37,200 bases of DNA. Origin: Bacteroidota bacterium. Lineage in GTDB: Bacteria; Bacteroidota; Bacteroidia; Sphingobacteriales; Sphingobacteriaceae. Of the stretch, positions 8,511 through 15,378 are shown piece by piece. The DNA lies in NCBI GenBank assembly GCA_013288685.1, contig JABDBM010000035.1, positions 1-37,200 on the forward strand, written 5' to 3'. The first letter of the stretch is position 1. Each line of letters begins with the position of its first letter. The notes under the pieces were generated by a model. The model saw only the letters and a program-made list of their open reading frames with translations. It had not been told where the DNA came from and ran no database searches. Position numbers and translations under genes: made by a program.

Positions 8511-8553
8511 ACGCTTTGCGTACTTTGCGCCCACTCCTAATCTTTGCGGTTAA
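8511..8553. repeat. CGCAAAG-type word repeat
   Basis: Four copies of CTTTGCG or its close variants lie within about 40 bp (8514-8520, 8523-8529, then 8542-8548 followed by GTTAA). On the other strand this reads TTAACCGCAAAG, then CGCAAAG twice. Repeats of this CGCAAAG word are, to my recollection, scattered in intergenic DNA of many unrelated bacteria. It sits just downstream of the SpmAB-like gene. Role unknown. Confidence 0.5.
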
Positions 8554-8587
8554 CCTCTCTCCATCCTATCAGACTTAGTTATACAGT

Positions 8588-9826
8588 TTATCCAAAAAAC
8601 AAATACGAAATAAAAATGGCGGCAATAATACCGGCCAAATCGGCAAAAAGTCCGGCAGGTATGGCGTAGCGCGACCGTTTTATTCCAACAGAACCGTAGT
8701 ATAAAGCAACGATGTAGAAGGTAGTGTCTGATGAACCGTTAAATACACACCCCAAACGCCCGGCAAAGCTGTCGGGTTTAAAAGTAGTCATCACGTTGAT
8801 CATCATTGCTTTTGAGCCCGATCCGCTCAGCGGCTTCATATAGGCCACCGGCATGGCATCAACAAAGCGCGTATCAAGGTTAAAAAGATGGCATATCCAT
8901 CTGAGCCCCTCATTCATATAATCCAAAGCCCCGCAAGCGCGGAAAACTGCGATGCCCACCAGCATGGCAACCAGGTAGGGGATAACTTTCACCGACGTTT
9001 CGAAACCACGTTTGGCGCCATCAATAAAAACTTCGAAAACATTTATTTTTTTGAACACGCCACCCAAAATAAATACAGCGGCCACAGCATACATCAATAA
9101 ATTGCTGGAAACCTTGGATATCGTGCTAATTTCAGCTTTGCTAAAATAGTGGGTAAAACACCATACCATCACTGAAATAAATAACGTGACCCCTCCAATC
9201 CAACTTATAATCACTCTATCCCACAAATTTATTTTTTGTTTTACCGCAACGAGCAGCATACCGGCAACGGCAGATACGTACGTTGCAATGATACACGGAA
9301 TAAGTATATCTGTAGGGTCTTTAGCATGAAGGATAGCGCGCTGTGCTATGATGGTTACTGGTAATAACTGCAAACCGGATGTAAGTAGCACAAGGTACAT
9401 GATCTGTGCGTTGGAAGCCGTTTCCTTATCTTCGTTCAAACCCTGAAGGCTATCTATAGCCTTCAGGCCCAGCGGCGTTGCCGCATTATCCAAACCGAGC
9501 ATATTCGCCGAAAAACTCATCATAATTTGGCCGGTGGCCGGGTGATTTTCGGGAATCCCCGGAAACAAACGACTAAAGAACGGCCCTACAATACGCGACA
9601 TAAAATTTATGGCCCCGGCTTTCTCGCCGATATTCATGATACCCAGCCACAGCGCCATATTACCGGCAAGTGGCAAGGCAATACCCATAACAGATGTTTC
9701 GGCCGAGCTGAACATCCCGTTTACCAGGTGCATAAATATTTCGGTATCCCCGAAAAAAATGAGCCTCACCAGCGCAATGAAAAACGCGATAATAAAAAAC
9801 GCAACCCAGATGTAATTAAGTGCCAT
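8588..9826 (-). CDS. SpmA-SpmB fusion-like membrane protein with nucleoside recognition (gate) domains
   Basis: This 412-residue polytopic membrane protein has about nine hydrophobic segments. The N-terminal half contains GIALPLAGNMALWLGIMNIG and GQIMMSFSANMLGLDNAATP, as in spore maturation protein A. The C-terminal half contains KVIPYLVAMLVGIAVFRACG, PLSGSGSKAMMINVM and CVFNGSSDTTFYIVALYYG, as in spore maturation protein B. Both halves belong to the gate/nucleoside recognition family (PF07670). In Bacillus subtilis SpmA and SpmB are separate proteins needed for spore core dehydration. Fused versions occur in non-sporulating Bacteroidota, where their substrate is unknown. It is divergently transcribed from the DinB-like gene at 9910. 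Confidence 0.85.
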   Translation of the reverse strand: MALNYIWVAFFIIAFFIALVRLIFFGDTEIFMHLVNGMFSSAETSVMGIALPLAGNMALWLGIMNIGEKAGAINFMSRIVGPFFSRLFPGIPENHPATGQIMMSFSANMLGLDNAATPLGLKAIDSLQGLNEDKETASNAQIMYLVLLTSGLQLLPVTIIAQRAILHAKDPTDILIPCIIATYVSAVAGMLLVAVKQKINLWDRVIISWIGGVTLFISVMVWCFTHYFSKAEISTISKVSSNLLMYAVAAVFILGGVFKKINVFEVFIDGAKRGFETSVKVIPYLVAMLVGIAVFRACGALDYMNEGLRWICHLFNLDTRFVDAMPVAYMKPLSGSGSKAMMINVMTTFKPDSFAGRLGCVFNGSSDTTFYIVALYYGSVGIKRSRYAIPAGLFADLAGIIAAIFISYLFFG

Positions 9827-9875
9827 AAAATTATTTTGAAGCCATGAAGATAAAATTTTTTATTTAACTTGGTTG

Positions 9876-9892
9876 GTCATTGTTCCAATGAC
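9876..9892. promoter_or_regulatory. Inverted repeat in a divergent promoter gap
   Basis: A perfect 7-bp inverted repeat, GTCATTG and CAATGAC with a 3-bp spacer, lies in the 83-bp gap between the divergent SpmAB-like and DinB-like genes, followed by seven T on the plus strand. It could be a shared operator or a leader hairpin. The same AATGAC word also occurs after the gene ending at 13530. Confidence 0.25.
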
Positions 9893-9909
9893 TTTTTTTG
9901 AATGATATA

Positions 9910-10344
9910 ATGAACGAAATCGCAATACAGTTAAGAAACGCCATTGATAATCTCCTGCAAACAGAATTTCAAGCCAGCGAATGGGAACGCAAGCCTATGC
10001 CCGAAAAATGGTCAAAAAAAGAAATAATAGGTCATTTGATTGACAGCGCGCAGATAAATCTGCAACGTTTTGTGCGTTGTACCTACGAAGAAAACTTTAA
10101 ACTAACTTACGAACAGGTAGAATGGGTAGAGGCTCAACGCTACCAACAAGCGGATATAAAGCAGTTATTAGCGTTATGGCAACTATTAAACCTGCAAATT
10201 ATACGGGTATGGGAAAATTATCCACCCGAAAGACTTCAGGCAAAATGTGATAATAGCAAAACAACAATTTCGCTGCACACAGTTGAGTGGCTTGCACAAG
10301 ATTATGTGGACCACTTAAAACATCATTTACGGCAGATTTATTAA
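9910..10344 (+). CDS. DinB-like superfamily protein (DinB_2 type)
   Basis: The 144-residue product starting with ATG at 9910 (MNEIAIQLRNAIDNLL) is a four-helix DinB/YfiT-type protein. A TTG four codons upstream is in frame but less likely. Visible features are KWSKKEIIGHLIDSA, where the His after helix 2 is the first metal ligand, and a C-terminal HTVEWLAQDYVDHLKHHLRQ with the other His ligands. Relatives are metal-dependent enzymes of varied, often unknown reaction, including bacillithiol and maleylpyruvate transferases. A second DinB-fold gene follows 18 bp downstream on the same strand, so the two are probably co-transcribed. Confidence 0.85.
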   Translation: MNEIAIQLRNAIDNLLQTEFQASEWERKPMPEKWSKKEIIGHLIDSAQINLQRFVRCTYEENFKLTYEQVEWVEAQRYQQADIKQLLALWQLLNLQIIRVWENYPPERLQAKCDNSKTTISLHTVEWLAQDYVDHLKHHLRQIY

Positions 10345-10362
10345 ATTTAACATAAAAAAGCC

Positions 10363-10818
10363 ATGAGCGATTTAACAGAAACCTGGCAAATTCATAACCG
10401 TATTAATCTTTACCTGCTGGAAAGTATTGATGAGGATAACCTGAAGGATATATCGGCATCAAAAGGAAGAAACGTGGGCGAGCAATTTGCCCATATACAC
10501 AATGTGCGCCTGATGTGGCTAAAGGTTGCTGCTCCAGAATTGTTGCAAGGCTTGCCTAAGATGGAAAAAGACCAGATCAGCAAATCCTCATTACTTGACG
10601 CGCTGACTTTAAGCGCAGGCGCTATTGAACAGTTATTTGATAAGGCTGCTATCACGGGCAAAATAAAAGGTTTTAAACCCCATGCTACTGCATTTTTGGG
10701 ATACCTCGTTTCGCACGAGTCGCATCATCGCGGGCAAATCATGCTATCGTTAAAACAATCTGGGCACCCGGTTGATCAAAAAATACAATACGGCTTATGG
10801 GAATGGGGAACGAGATAG
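10363..10818 (+). CDS. DinB family protein
   Basis: This 151-residue protein has the DinB-fold pattern: GRNVGEQFAHIHNVRLMWL with His46 as a ligand, a variable helix pair, then YLVSHESHHRGQIMLSL with the His-x-x-x-His ligand pair near residues 129-133, and the typical end GLWEWGTR. It shares the fold with the gene upstream but little sequence, so this is not a recent duplication. The end overlaps the start of the DUF3052 gene by 16 bp, which suggests translational coupling. Substrate unknown. Confidence 0.88.
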   Translation: MSDLTETWQIHNRINLYLLESIDEDNLKDISASKGRNVGEQFAHIHNVRLMWLKVAAPELLQGLPKMEKDQISKSSLLDALTLSAGAIEQLFDKAAITGKIKGFKPHATAFLGYLVSHESHHRGQIMLSLKQSGHPVDQKIQYGLWEWGTR

Positions 10819-11234
10819 CAAATCAACCTGCAGGTTATTCAGGGACTCCCCTTTCTAAAAAACTGGGCATAAAAACTGGCTTTACAGTAAAACTGGTAAA
10901 TGCCCCGGATTATTATTTCGACCTTTTTACCGATTTGCCTGGTGATTTAAATTTTAAAGACGAACCGGGAATAAAATATGACCTGATCCATTTTTTCACC
11001 AAACAGGCAACCGAATACTTTCAAATAACGCCGAAATTAAAAGATGAGATAAAACCAAACGGTATGATTTGGATATCCTGGCCAAAAAAAGCATCAAAAG
11101 TTGTAACGGATCTTACCGAAGATACCATCCGAAACTATGCCATAAAAATTGGGCTGGTTGATATAAAAGTTTGCGCCGTTGACGATGTATGGTCTGGCTT
11201 AAAGTTGGTGATACCAGTGGCTGATAGAGATTAG
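10803..11234 (+). CDS. DUF3052 family protein
   Basis: A 143-residue protein that begins MGNEIANQPAGYSGTPLSKK and continues LGIKTGFTVKLVNAPDYYF, matching the DUF3052 family, whose usual N-terminus is GYSGTPLxKKLGIKxG. Later motifs are DLIHFFTKQATEYF, PNGMIWISWPKKASK and TEDTIRNYAIKIGLVDIKVCAVDDVWSGLKLV cut at its core VDDVWSGLK. An ATG two codons upstream (10797) is also possible. Its start lies inside the end of the DinB gene, so the two are coupled. The family is widespread but not characterised, and no reaction can be assigned. The stop codon is inside the left arm of an imperfect inverted repeat that ends the unit. Confidence 0.85.
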   Translation: MGNEIANQPAGYSGTPLSKKLGIKTGFTVKLVNAPDYYFDLFTDLPGDLNFKDEPGIKYDLIHFFTKQATEYFQITPKLKDEIKPNGMIWISWPKKASKVVTDLTEDTIRNYAIKIGLVDIKVCAVDDVWSGLKLVIPVADRD

Positions 11235-11341
11235 AGGTGGGAGATTGGAGGTTAGTTGTTGTTTGTTTTAAGTCAATTATTTAGTCGCAAGGTTCTGCCT
11301 AATCTCCTATCTCTAATCTCTAATCTCTCACCTCCAACCTC
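11227..11341. repeat. GAGATTAGAG-type inverted repeat between convergent genes
   Basis: Two 29-nt arms (11227-11255 and 11313-11341) pair over their whole length with five transitions, three of them G-U wobbles and two A-C mismatches; the loop is 57 nt. Each arm consists of the words GAGATTAGAG/GGAGATTGGAGG and their complements, and each contains the stop codon of one of the two convergent genes. The hairpin may act as a bidirectional terminator. Similar word repeats occur between genes in related genomes, from memory. Confidence 0.55.
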
Positions 11342-11831
11342 AATTATAAGCCGTCACCCGTTTATCGCTGACGATGTGTATATCGTAATCTTTTCTCAGC
11401 GGATTATACGGAACAGTATCATTAACCGTGATATAAATATTGCCTAATTCTTTTACCGAATATGTCTGAACATCGCTTATCAACGAGTCTTTACCCATTG
11501 TGTTTTTTTCCACGTATTGTGATATCGATTCGCGGATCAGGTTATACTGATCGAGCTCGTCGGTTTCAATTTCGATGAATAATCGTTTCCCATCCGAACG
11601 CACCTCCACATTGCTGTAGGTGCCGGTGTTGGTGGTTAAGGTATATTTTCTGTTTTTGTTTTTATTGTCTTTTTTAGCAATCAGGTAACCTTTGGCTGTT
11701 AAAAAAGTGTCGGCCTGCAGCAGGTTGTTATGCAACAGATATTTAATATCATCGTACGATAACAGGTTTTTTTGGCCAAAACATAAGTTGCCGTATAACA
11801 GGAAAAGAGCAGACAGTAACAGGCTTTTCAT
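11340..11831 (-). CDS. Small exported protein of unknown function
   Basis: A 163-residue protein with a clear signal peptide (SLLLSALFLLYGNLCFGQ) cleaved near residue 19. The mature part begins KNLLSYDDIKYLLHNNLLQA and is rich in charged residues and beta-type stretches such as YTLTTNTGTYSNVEVRS and RLFIEIETDELDQYNLI. No known domain was recognised. It is probably periplasmic; there is no lipobox Cys or C-terminal sorting motif. It converges with the DUF3052 gene, and its stop codon lies in the arm of the inverted repeat there. It is divergent from the OsmC gene. Confidence 0.7.
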   Translation of the reverse strand: MKSLLLSALFLLYGNLCFGQKNLLSYDDIKYLLHNNLLQADTFLTAKGYLIAKKDNKNKNRKYTLTTNTGTYSNVEVRSDGKRLFIEIETDELDQYNLIRESISQYVEKNTMGKDSLISDVQTYSVKELGNIYITVNDTVPYNPLRKDYDIHIVSDKRVTAYN

Positions 11832-11939
11832 TAGGTATAGTTTAATTTTACACCTAAGTTATAAAATTATTAAGGCTGTTTAAATTTTGCTGATACAAAT
11901 AACCTATTTTAGCGTTTTTGTTACCTACTACTATCTGCT

Positions 11940-12368
11940 ATGCCTAAAATTGAATTATCGCGCGTTAAGGGCGATTTCGGCTTTGAAGCCACTGACGAAA
12001 ATGGACACGTTGTAAGAATGGACAGCAGCCCCGAAAGCGGTGGCTGGGATTTTGGCGTACGCCCTATGCAAATGTTATTAATGGGCCTTGCCGGCTGCTC
12101 GGCCATCGATGTGCTGGCTATTTTAAAAAAACAACGCCAGGATGTTAAAGAATATAAAATGATTGTAAACGGCGAACGCGAAAAAGGAAAAGAACCATCC
12201 CTTTGGCAGGATATCTCGCTCGAGTTTCATTTATACGGTGATGTTGATAAAGACAAAGCCGTAAAAGCTGTTGAACTTTCAATCAACAAATACTGCTCGG
12301 TATCGGCAACTTTAGAAAAAGCCGGTGCTGAAATTACCTGGAAAGTTTTTGTGCATCCGGCGCGATAA
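11940..12368 (+). CDS. OsmC family peroxiredoxin-like protein
   Basis: This 142-residue protein is of the OsmC/Ohr family, which reduces organic or inorganic peroxides using two cysteines. Both are visible: Cys53 in LMGLAGCSAIDV and Cys119 in NKYCSVSATL. The stretch SPESGGWDFGVRPMQMLL ahead of the first Cys is typical of the YhfA/OsmC branch. The length is normal. The protein is cytosolic. It is divergent from the small exported protein and is followed 61 bp later by the MORN-like gene. Confidence 0.92.
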   Translation: MPKIELSRVKGDFGFEATDENGHVVRMDSSPESGGWDFGVRPMQMLLMGLAGCSAIDVLAILKKQRQDVKEYKMIVNGEREKGKEPSLWQDISLEFHLYGDVDKDKAVKAVELSINKYCSVSATLEKAGAEITWKVFVHPAR

Positions 12369-12429
12369 TTTATTGTCAATTTGTTTGGCGAATATAATTA
12401 TATTCGCCACCCACAACCTAAATTTAACT

Positions 12430-13530
12430 TTGAAACAAACCTTACTCTGCTTGCTTTTTGGTGCATTTACTTTTGTGGCTACGGCCCAAACTCCACAGCG
12501 CCAAATCCGCTTTCATACTATTGGCAACGATAGTATTAATTTGCCTTTTAATAGCGAATATTATTTGATTGAGGACAGTTGCGCGCAAATTACGCGCTAC
12601 TGCCATTTTAAATTTGCCGATAAAAAGTTTTTCGGGAAATTTAAAGATGTAAGCACGGCTGATCCAAAGCTGATACTTGCCGAAGGCAGCTATACCGATG
12701 ATGGGCTTAAAAACGGGCTGTTTACTACACATTACCTTAATGGAAATTTACAGGCAAGCGGCAATTTCAAAAATGATAAATACGACGGTAAATGGCAGCT
12801 GTTTTATGAAAGCGGCAAGCCCGAATTAACATTTGAAGTAACTAATGGCGATTGCAGCATTATTGATGCCTGGAAACCCGACGGCGCAAAAATAATTGAT
12901 AACGGTAATGGTATTTATACTGACGACCTTGGAAGTTTTTACTGGAAAGGGAAATTGGTGAACGGAAAGCCTGAGGGCACCTGGAAACTGATAAGAACTG
13001 ATGATATTACCAATACACCAATTTCTAAAGAGTATTTCAAAAAGGGGAAATTTCACGACGGCGAGCGGGGCATTTATGATTATACCGATTCATCACATAT
13101 TGCTTTGGTAAATCCATCGAAACTTCCTTTCGTCACCGCCGAAAAAATGTACATTTCCGAAACTCCATGCAACGGAGTTAGGCGCAGGCACATAGTGAAT
13201 GCGCAATACCGCGATGGGCTAAGCAGTTTCTCGCAGTATATTTCTGATGCTGTTTCTCCTTATTTTGGAAAAATTGATTTGAAGGGGATTGAAAACACCA
13301 TTGATATTGATGGCGAAATATCGGAAAAAGGCGATCTCATTAACCTAAAAAGCGACGGCACACTAAATGACGATATAGCAAGAGGATTGATCCTTAAACT
13401 TAAAAATTTACCCAGCCTGCATCCGGCTACCGCTGACGGTAAGCCTGTGAAACAAAAGTTTACTATTTCGTTTAAAATTTTCGGCGGAGCTTACCAGTTT
13501 AGATACCGTTTTTTACCGATAGAAAACTAA
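12430..13530 (+). CDS. Exported MORN-like repeat protein
   Basis: The open frame extends upstream to 12325, but that part overlaps the OsmC gene. The likely start is TTG at 12430, which begins a proper signal peptide (KQTLLCLLFGAFTFVATAQ). The protein is about 366 residues. Residues 100-230 contain MORN/YwqK-type repeats such as GLFTTHYLNGNLQASGNFKN, KYDGKWQLFYESGKPEL and KLVNGKPEGTWKL. The C-terminal 110 residues (YFGKIDLKGIENTIDIDGE, then SLHPATADGKPVKQKFTISF) resemble the TonB C-terminal-like domain often found after MORN repeats in Bacteroidota. It is expected in the periplasm or at the outer membrane. The role is unknown. Non-ATG starts occur in this phylum, but the choice rests on the signal peptide. 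Confidence 0.72.
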   Translation: MKQTLLCLLFGAFTFVATAQTPQRQIRFHTIGNDSINLPFNSEYYLIEDSCAQITRYCHFKFADKKFFGKFKDVSTADPKLILAEGSYTDDGLKNGLFTTHYLNGNLQASGNFKNDKYDGKWQLFYESGKPELTFEVTNGDCSIIDAWKPDGAKIIDNGNGIYTDDLGSFYWKGKLVNGKPEGTWKLIRTDDITNTPISKEYFKKGKFHDGERGIYDYTDSSHIALVNPSKLPFVTAEKMYISETPCNGVRRRHIVNAQYRDGLSSFSQYISDAVSPYFGKIDLKGIENTIDIDGEISEKGDLINLKSDGTLNDDIARGLILKLKNLPSLHPATADGKPVKQKFTISFKIFGGAYQFRYRFLPIEN

Positions 13531-13591
13531 AATGACCCAATGACTGGCACTATTGTATAGTTTTAAGTTCATTAATCAATAATTAAAAAAG

Positions 13592-13632
13592 TTTGCCAAA
13601 TGTTAAATAGGTGTAATTTAGCGCTATAGCGC
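13592..13632 (+). promoter_or_regulatory. Candidate promoter and GC palindrome upstream of the OmpA-family gene
   Basis: TTTG (13592-13595) lies 18 bp upstream of TAATTTAG (13614-13621), near the Bacteroidota consensus. It is followed at once by the perfect 12-bp palindrome GCGCTATAGCGC (13621-13632), which would lie at or just before the transcription start. The start codon is 61 bp further on. The palindrome could be an operator or a stabilising 5' hairpin. Confidence 0.4.
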
Positions 13633-13692
13633 CTATGGCACCAATGTTGTATTTAGAATGATATTAATAGTCTATCATTTAAAAATTACAAC

Positions 13693-15090
13693 ATGAAATC
13701 AAATTTAAAAAGAGCTGGCATGCTGCTAACCGGAATTTTGGTAAGCGGGCGTTTGCTGGCGCAAACCGTTGACACCACCCATGCGTCAACGGATTACGTA
13801 AAACCCTTTTCGGGCGACGGCGCTTTCCGTACCTGGTCAATCGGCGCACACGTAGGCATATTGTCACCCAATACCCTTTTCAGGTCAAATTTGAAACAGG
13901 ATTTTACCTCGCCCGACGGCAATCTCGGGTACGGTGCCTATATCAAAGATCAGGTTTTACCTTCGTTCGGTATCCAGGCAAATTTCTTGATGGGTAAACT
14001 AAGTGGCGAAGGTGCGCAGGCTGATGCATCAGGAATATCCAGTTTTAAAACTAAAATTCATTACGCTGTAGATTTAAGCGGCAACTTAACGCTTGCTAAC
14101 ATTAACTGGCATTATAACCGCACTTTTATGCAACCCTATATTACATTAGGTGTCGGCTCCATGAATTATACCCCGGTAATAACTACACCAGGTGGAACTA
14201 CCAATTTTAGAACGGATAACGGAGGCTCAATCAACGAACTGTATGTTCCAGCAGGGTTTGGTATTAAATTCAATGTTGCGCCAGGCGTAAATCTTGATTT
14301 AGGATACCAGGTAAACTTTGTATACTCCGATAACCTGGATGGTTTTAAATACGGATCGAACGACGACAAATTTTCATACGGCCATATCGGCTTAGAGTTT
14401 GCACTCGGCAGCCGTTCAAAACCGCAGCTGGCTACGCATAACCCGGTATCGTCAATGAGAACGGAATATTTATGGGAAAATCGCAACACTAAAAATCAGT
14501 TAGAAGCAGAAATAAACGCACAAAATGCACAGATAGCTGCCGAAAAAGCCGCTAACGACAAATTGCGTGCAGATCTTGATGCAACCAATGCTAACCTCGC
14601 TAAATTTACCATGGATAGCGATGGTGATGGCGTTGCCGATTTTTACGACAAATGCCCTAACACACCAGCCGGTACAAAAGTTGACGGTGCCGGTTGTCCG
14701 TTGCCCGTTAACAAGCCTGATGTTAAAGTTTATATAACCAAAGAAGACAGACAAGTAGTTAGCACCGCTGTTAAAAATTTGGAATTTGAATTTAACAAGG
14801 CTACTATTCGCCCGCACTCGTTCGCAAGTTTAGACAGGCTTGCAGCACTGCTAATCGAAAAGAAGTTTAATTTAAAATTAGCCGGATATACCGACAATGT
14901 TGGTTCACAGGCATTTAATTTAGGACTATCGAAAGACCGCGCTGCCGCAGTTAAAGATTACCTGGTAAGCAAAGGAGTAGCCGAAGGACAAATACAAGCT
15001 GAAGGATATGGTAAAGAACATCCTATTGCTACCAACAGAACAGCCAAAGGCCGTCAAATAAACCGCAGGGTTGAGTTTACGCTGTTTTAA
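13693..15090 (+). CDS. OmpA-family outer-membrane porin with TSP3 repeat
   Basis: A 465-residue protein with a signal peptide (AGMLLTGILVSGRLLAQ), an N-terminal beta-barrel domain (about residues 40-240, alternating aromatic and glycine-rich strands ending YGHIGLEFALGSR), a short coiled coil (about 260-300, rich in Gln, Ala and Glu), a calcium-binding thrombospondin type 3 motif (DSDGDGVADFYDKCPNTPAG), and a C-terminal OmpA domain (about 350-465). The OmpA domain shows EFNKATIRPHSFASLDRLA, YTDNVGSQAFNLGLSKDRA and GRQINRRVEF, which bind peptidoglycan. It anchors the outer membrane to the cell wall and may form a pore. It appears monocistronic, with its own promoter and a strong terminator 105 bp downstream. 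Confidence 0.95.
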   Translation: MKSNLKRAGMLLTGILVSGRLLAQTVDTTHASTDYVKPFSGDGAFRTWSIGAHVGILSPNTLFRSNLKQDFTSPDGNLGYGAYIKDQVLPSFGIQANFLMGKLSGEGAQADASGISSFKTKIHYAVDLSGNLTLANINWHYNRTFMQPYITLGVGSMNYTPVITTPGGTTNFRTDNGGSINELYVPAGFGIKFNVAPGVNLDLGYQVNFVYSDNLDGFKYGSNDDKFSYGHIGLEFALGSRSKPQLATHNPVSSMRTEYLWENRNTKNQLEAEINAQNAQIAAEKAANDKLRADLDATNANLAKFTMDSDGDGVADFYDKCPNTPAGTKVDGAGCPLPVNKPDVKVYITKEDRQVVSTAVKNLEFEFNKATIRPHSFASLDRLAALLIEKKFNLKLAGYTDNVGSQAFNLGLSKDRAAAVKDYLVSKGVAEGQIQAEGYGKEHPIATNRTAKGRQINRRVEFTLF

Positions 15091-15194
15091 GGGATTAAAT
15101 CATTTAGTCGTTGAGTCATGGGTTGAAAACAGGAAAGTTGAAGAGCAGGAAGGTCGTTAGTTTATAGCGATGACCTAAAGATTCAAATGATATT

Positions 15195-15234
15195 AAAACA
15201 AAAGCCGTTCAAATTTGAATGGCTTTTGTTTTTT
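15195..15234 (+). terminator. Strong intrinsic terminator after the OmpA-family gene
   Basis: A 38-bp near-perfect palindrome (15195-15232, centre TTCAAATTTGAA, arms containing AAAACAAAAGCC and GGCTTTTGTTTT, one G-U pair) followed by further T. It ends the OmpA transcript. Because it lies inside the open frame that extends upstream of hen1, it also argues that Hen1 does not start before it. Confidence 0.75.
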
Positions 15235-15257
15235 GCAGTATTTTTCAAAAAAAAATT

Positions 15258-15280
15258 ACTGCGCAAATACACTGCGCAGT
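15258..15280. promoter_or_regulatory. Inverted repeat upstream of the RNA-repair operon
   Basis: A perfect 8-bp inverted repeat, ACTGCGCA (15258-15265) and TGCGCAGT (15273-15280), with a 7-bp spacer, lies 99 bp before the hen1 start codon and just after the OmpA terminator. The geometry fits a dimeric repressor or activator site. No matching site was seen elsewhere in the window. Confidence 0.4.
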
Positions 15281-15378
15281 TGCCTACAACCTTTGCCGAA
15301 GAAAGTCAGGAACAAGTTGTAAAATCAACACAATCTGATTGCAAAAACGAACTATATTCGGCCACTTTATTTAAAACA

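Noticed and set aside
12325..12429. Start of the MORN-like protein at 12325
   Set aside because: It would overlap the OsmC gene and hide a clear signal peptide that begins at 12430.
15187..15378. N-terminal extension of Hen1 by 64 codons
   Set aside because: It crosses a strong terminator palindrome and a candidate operator, and the conserved family N-terminus starts at 15379.
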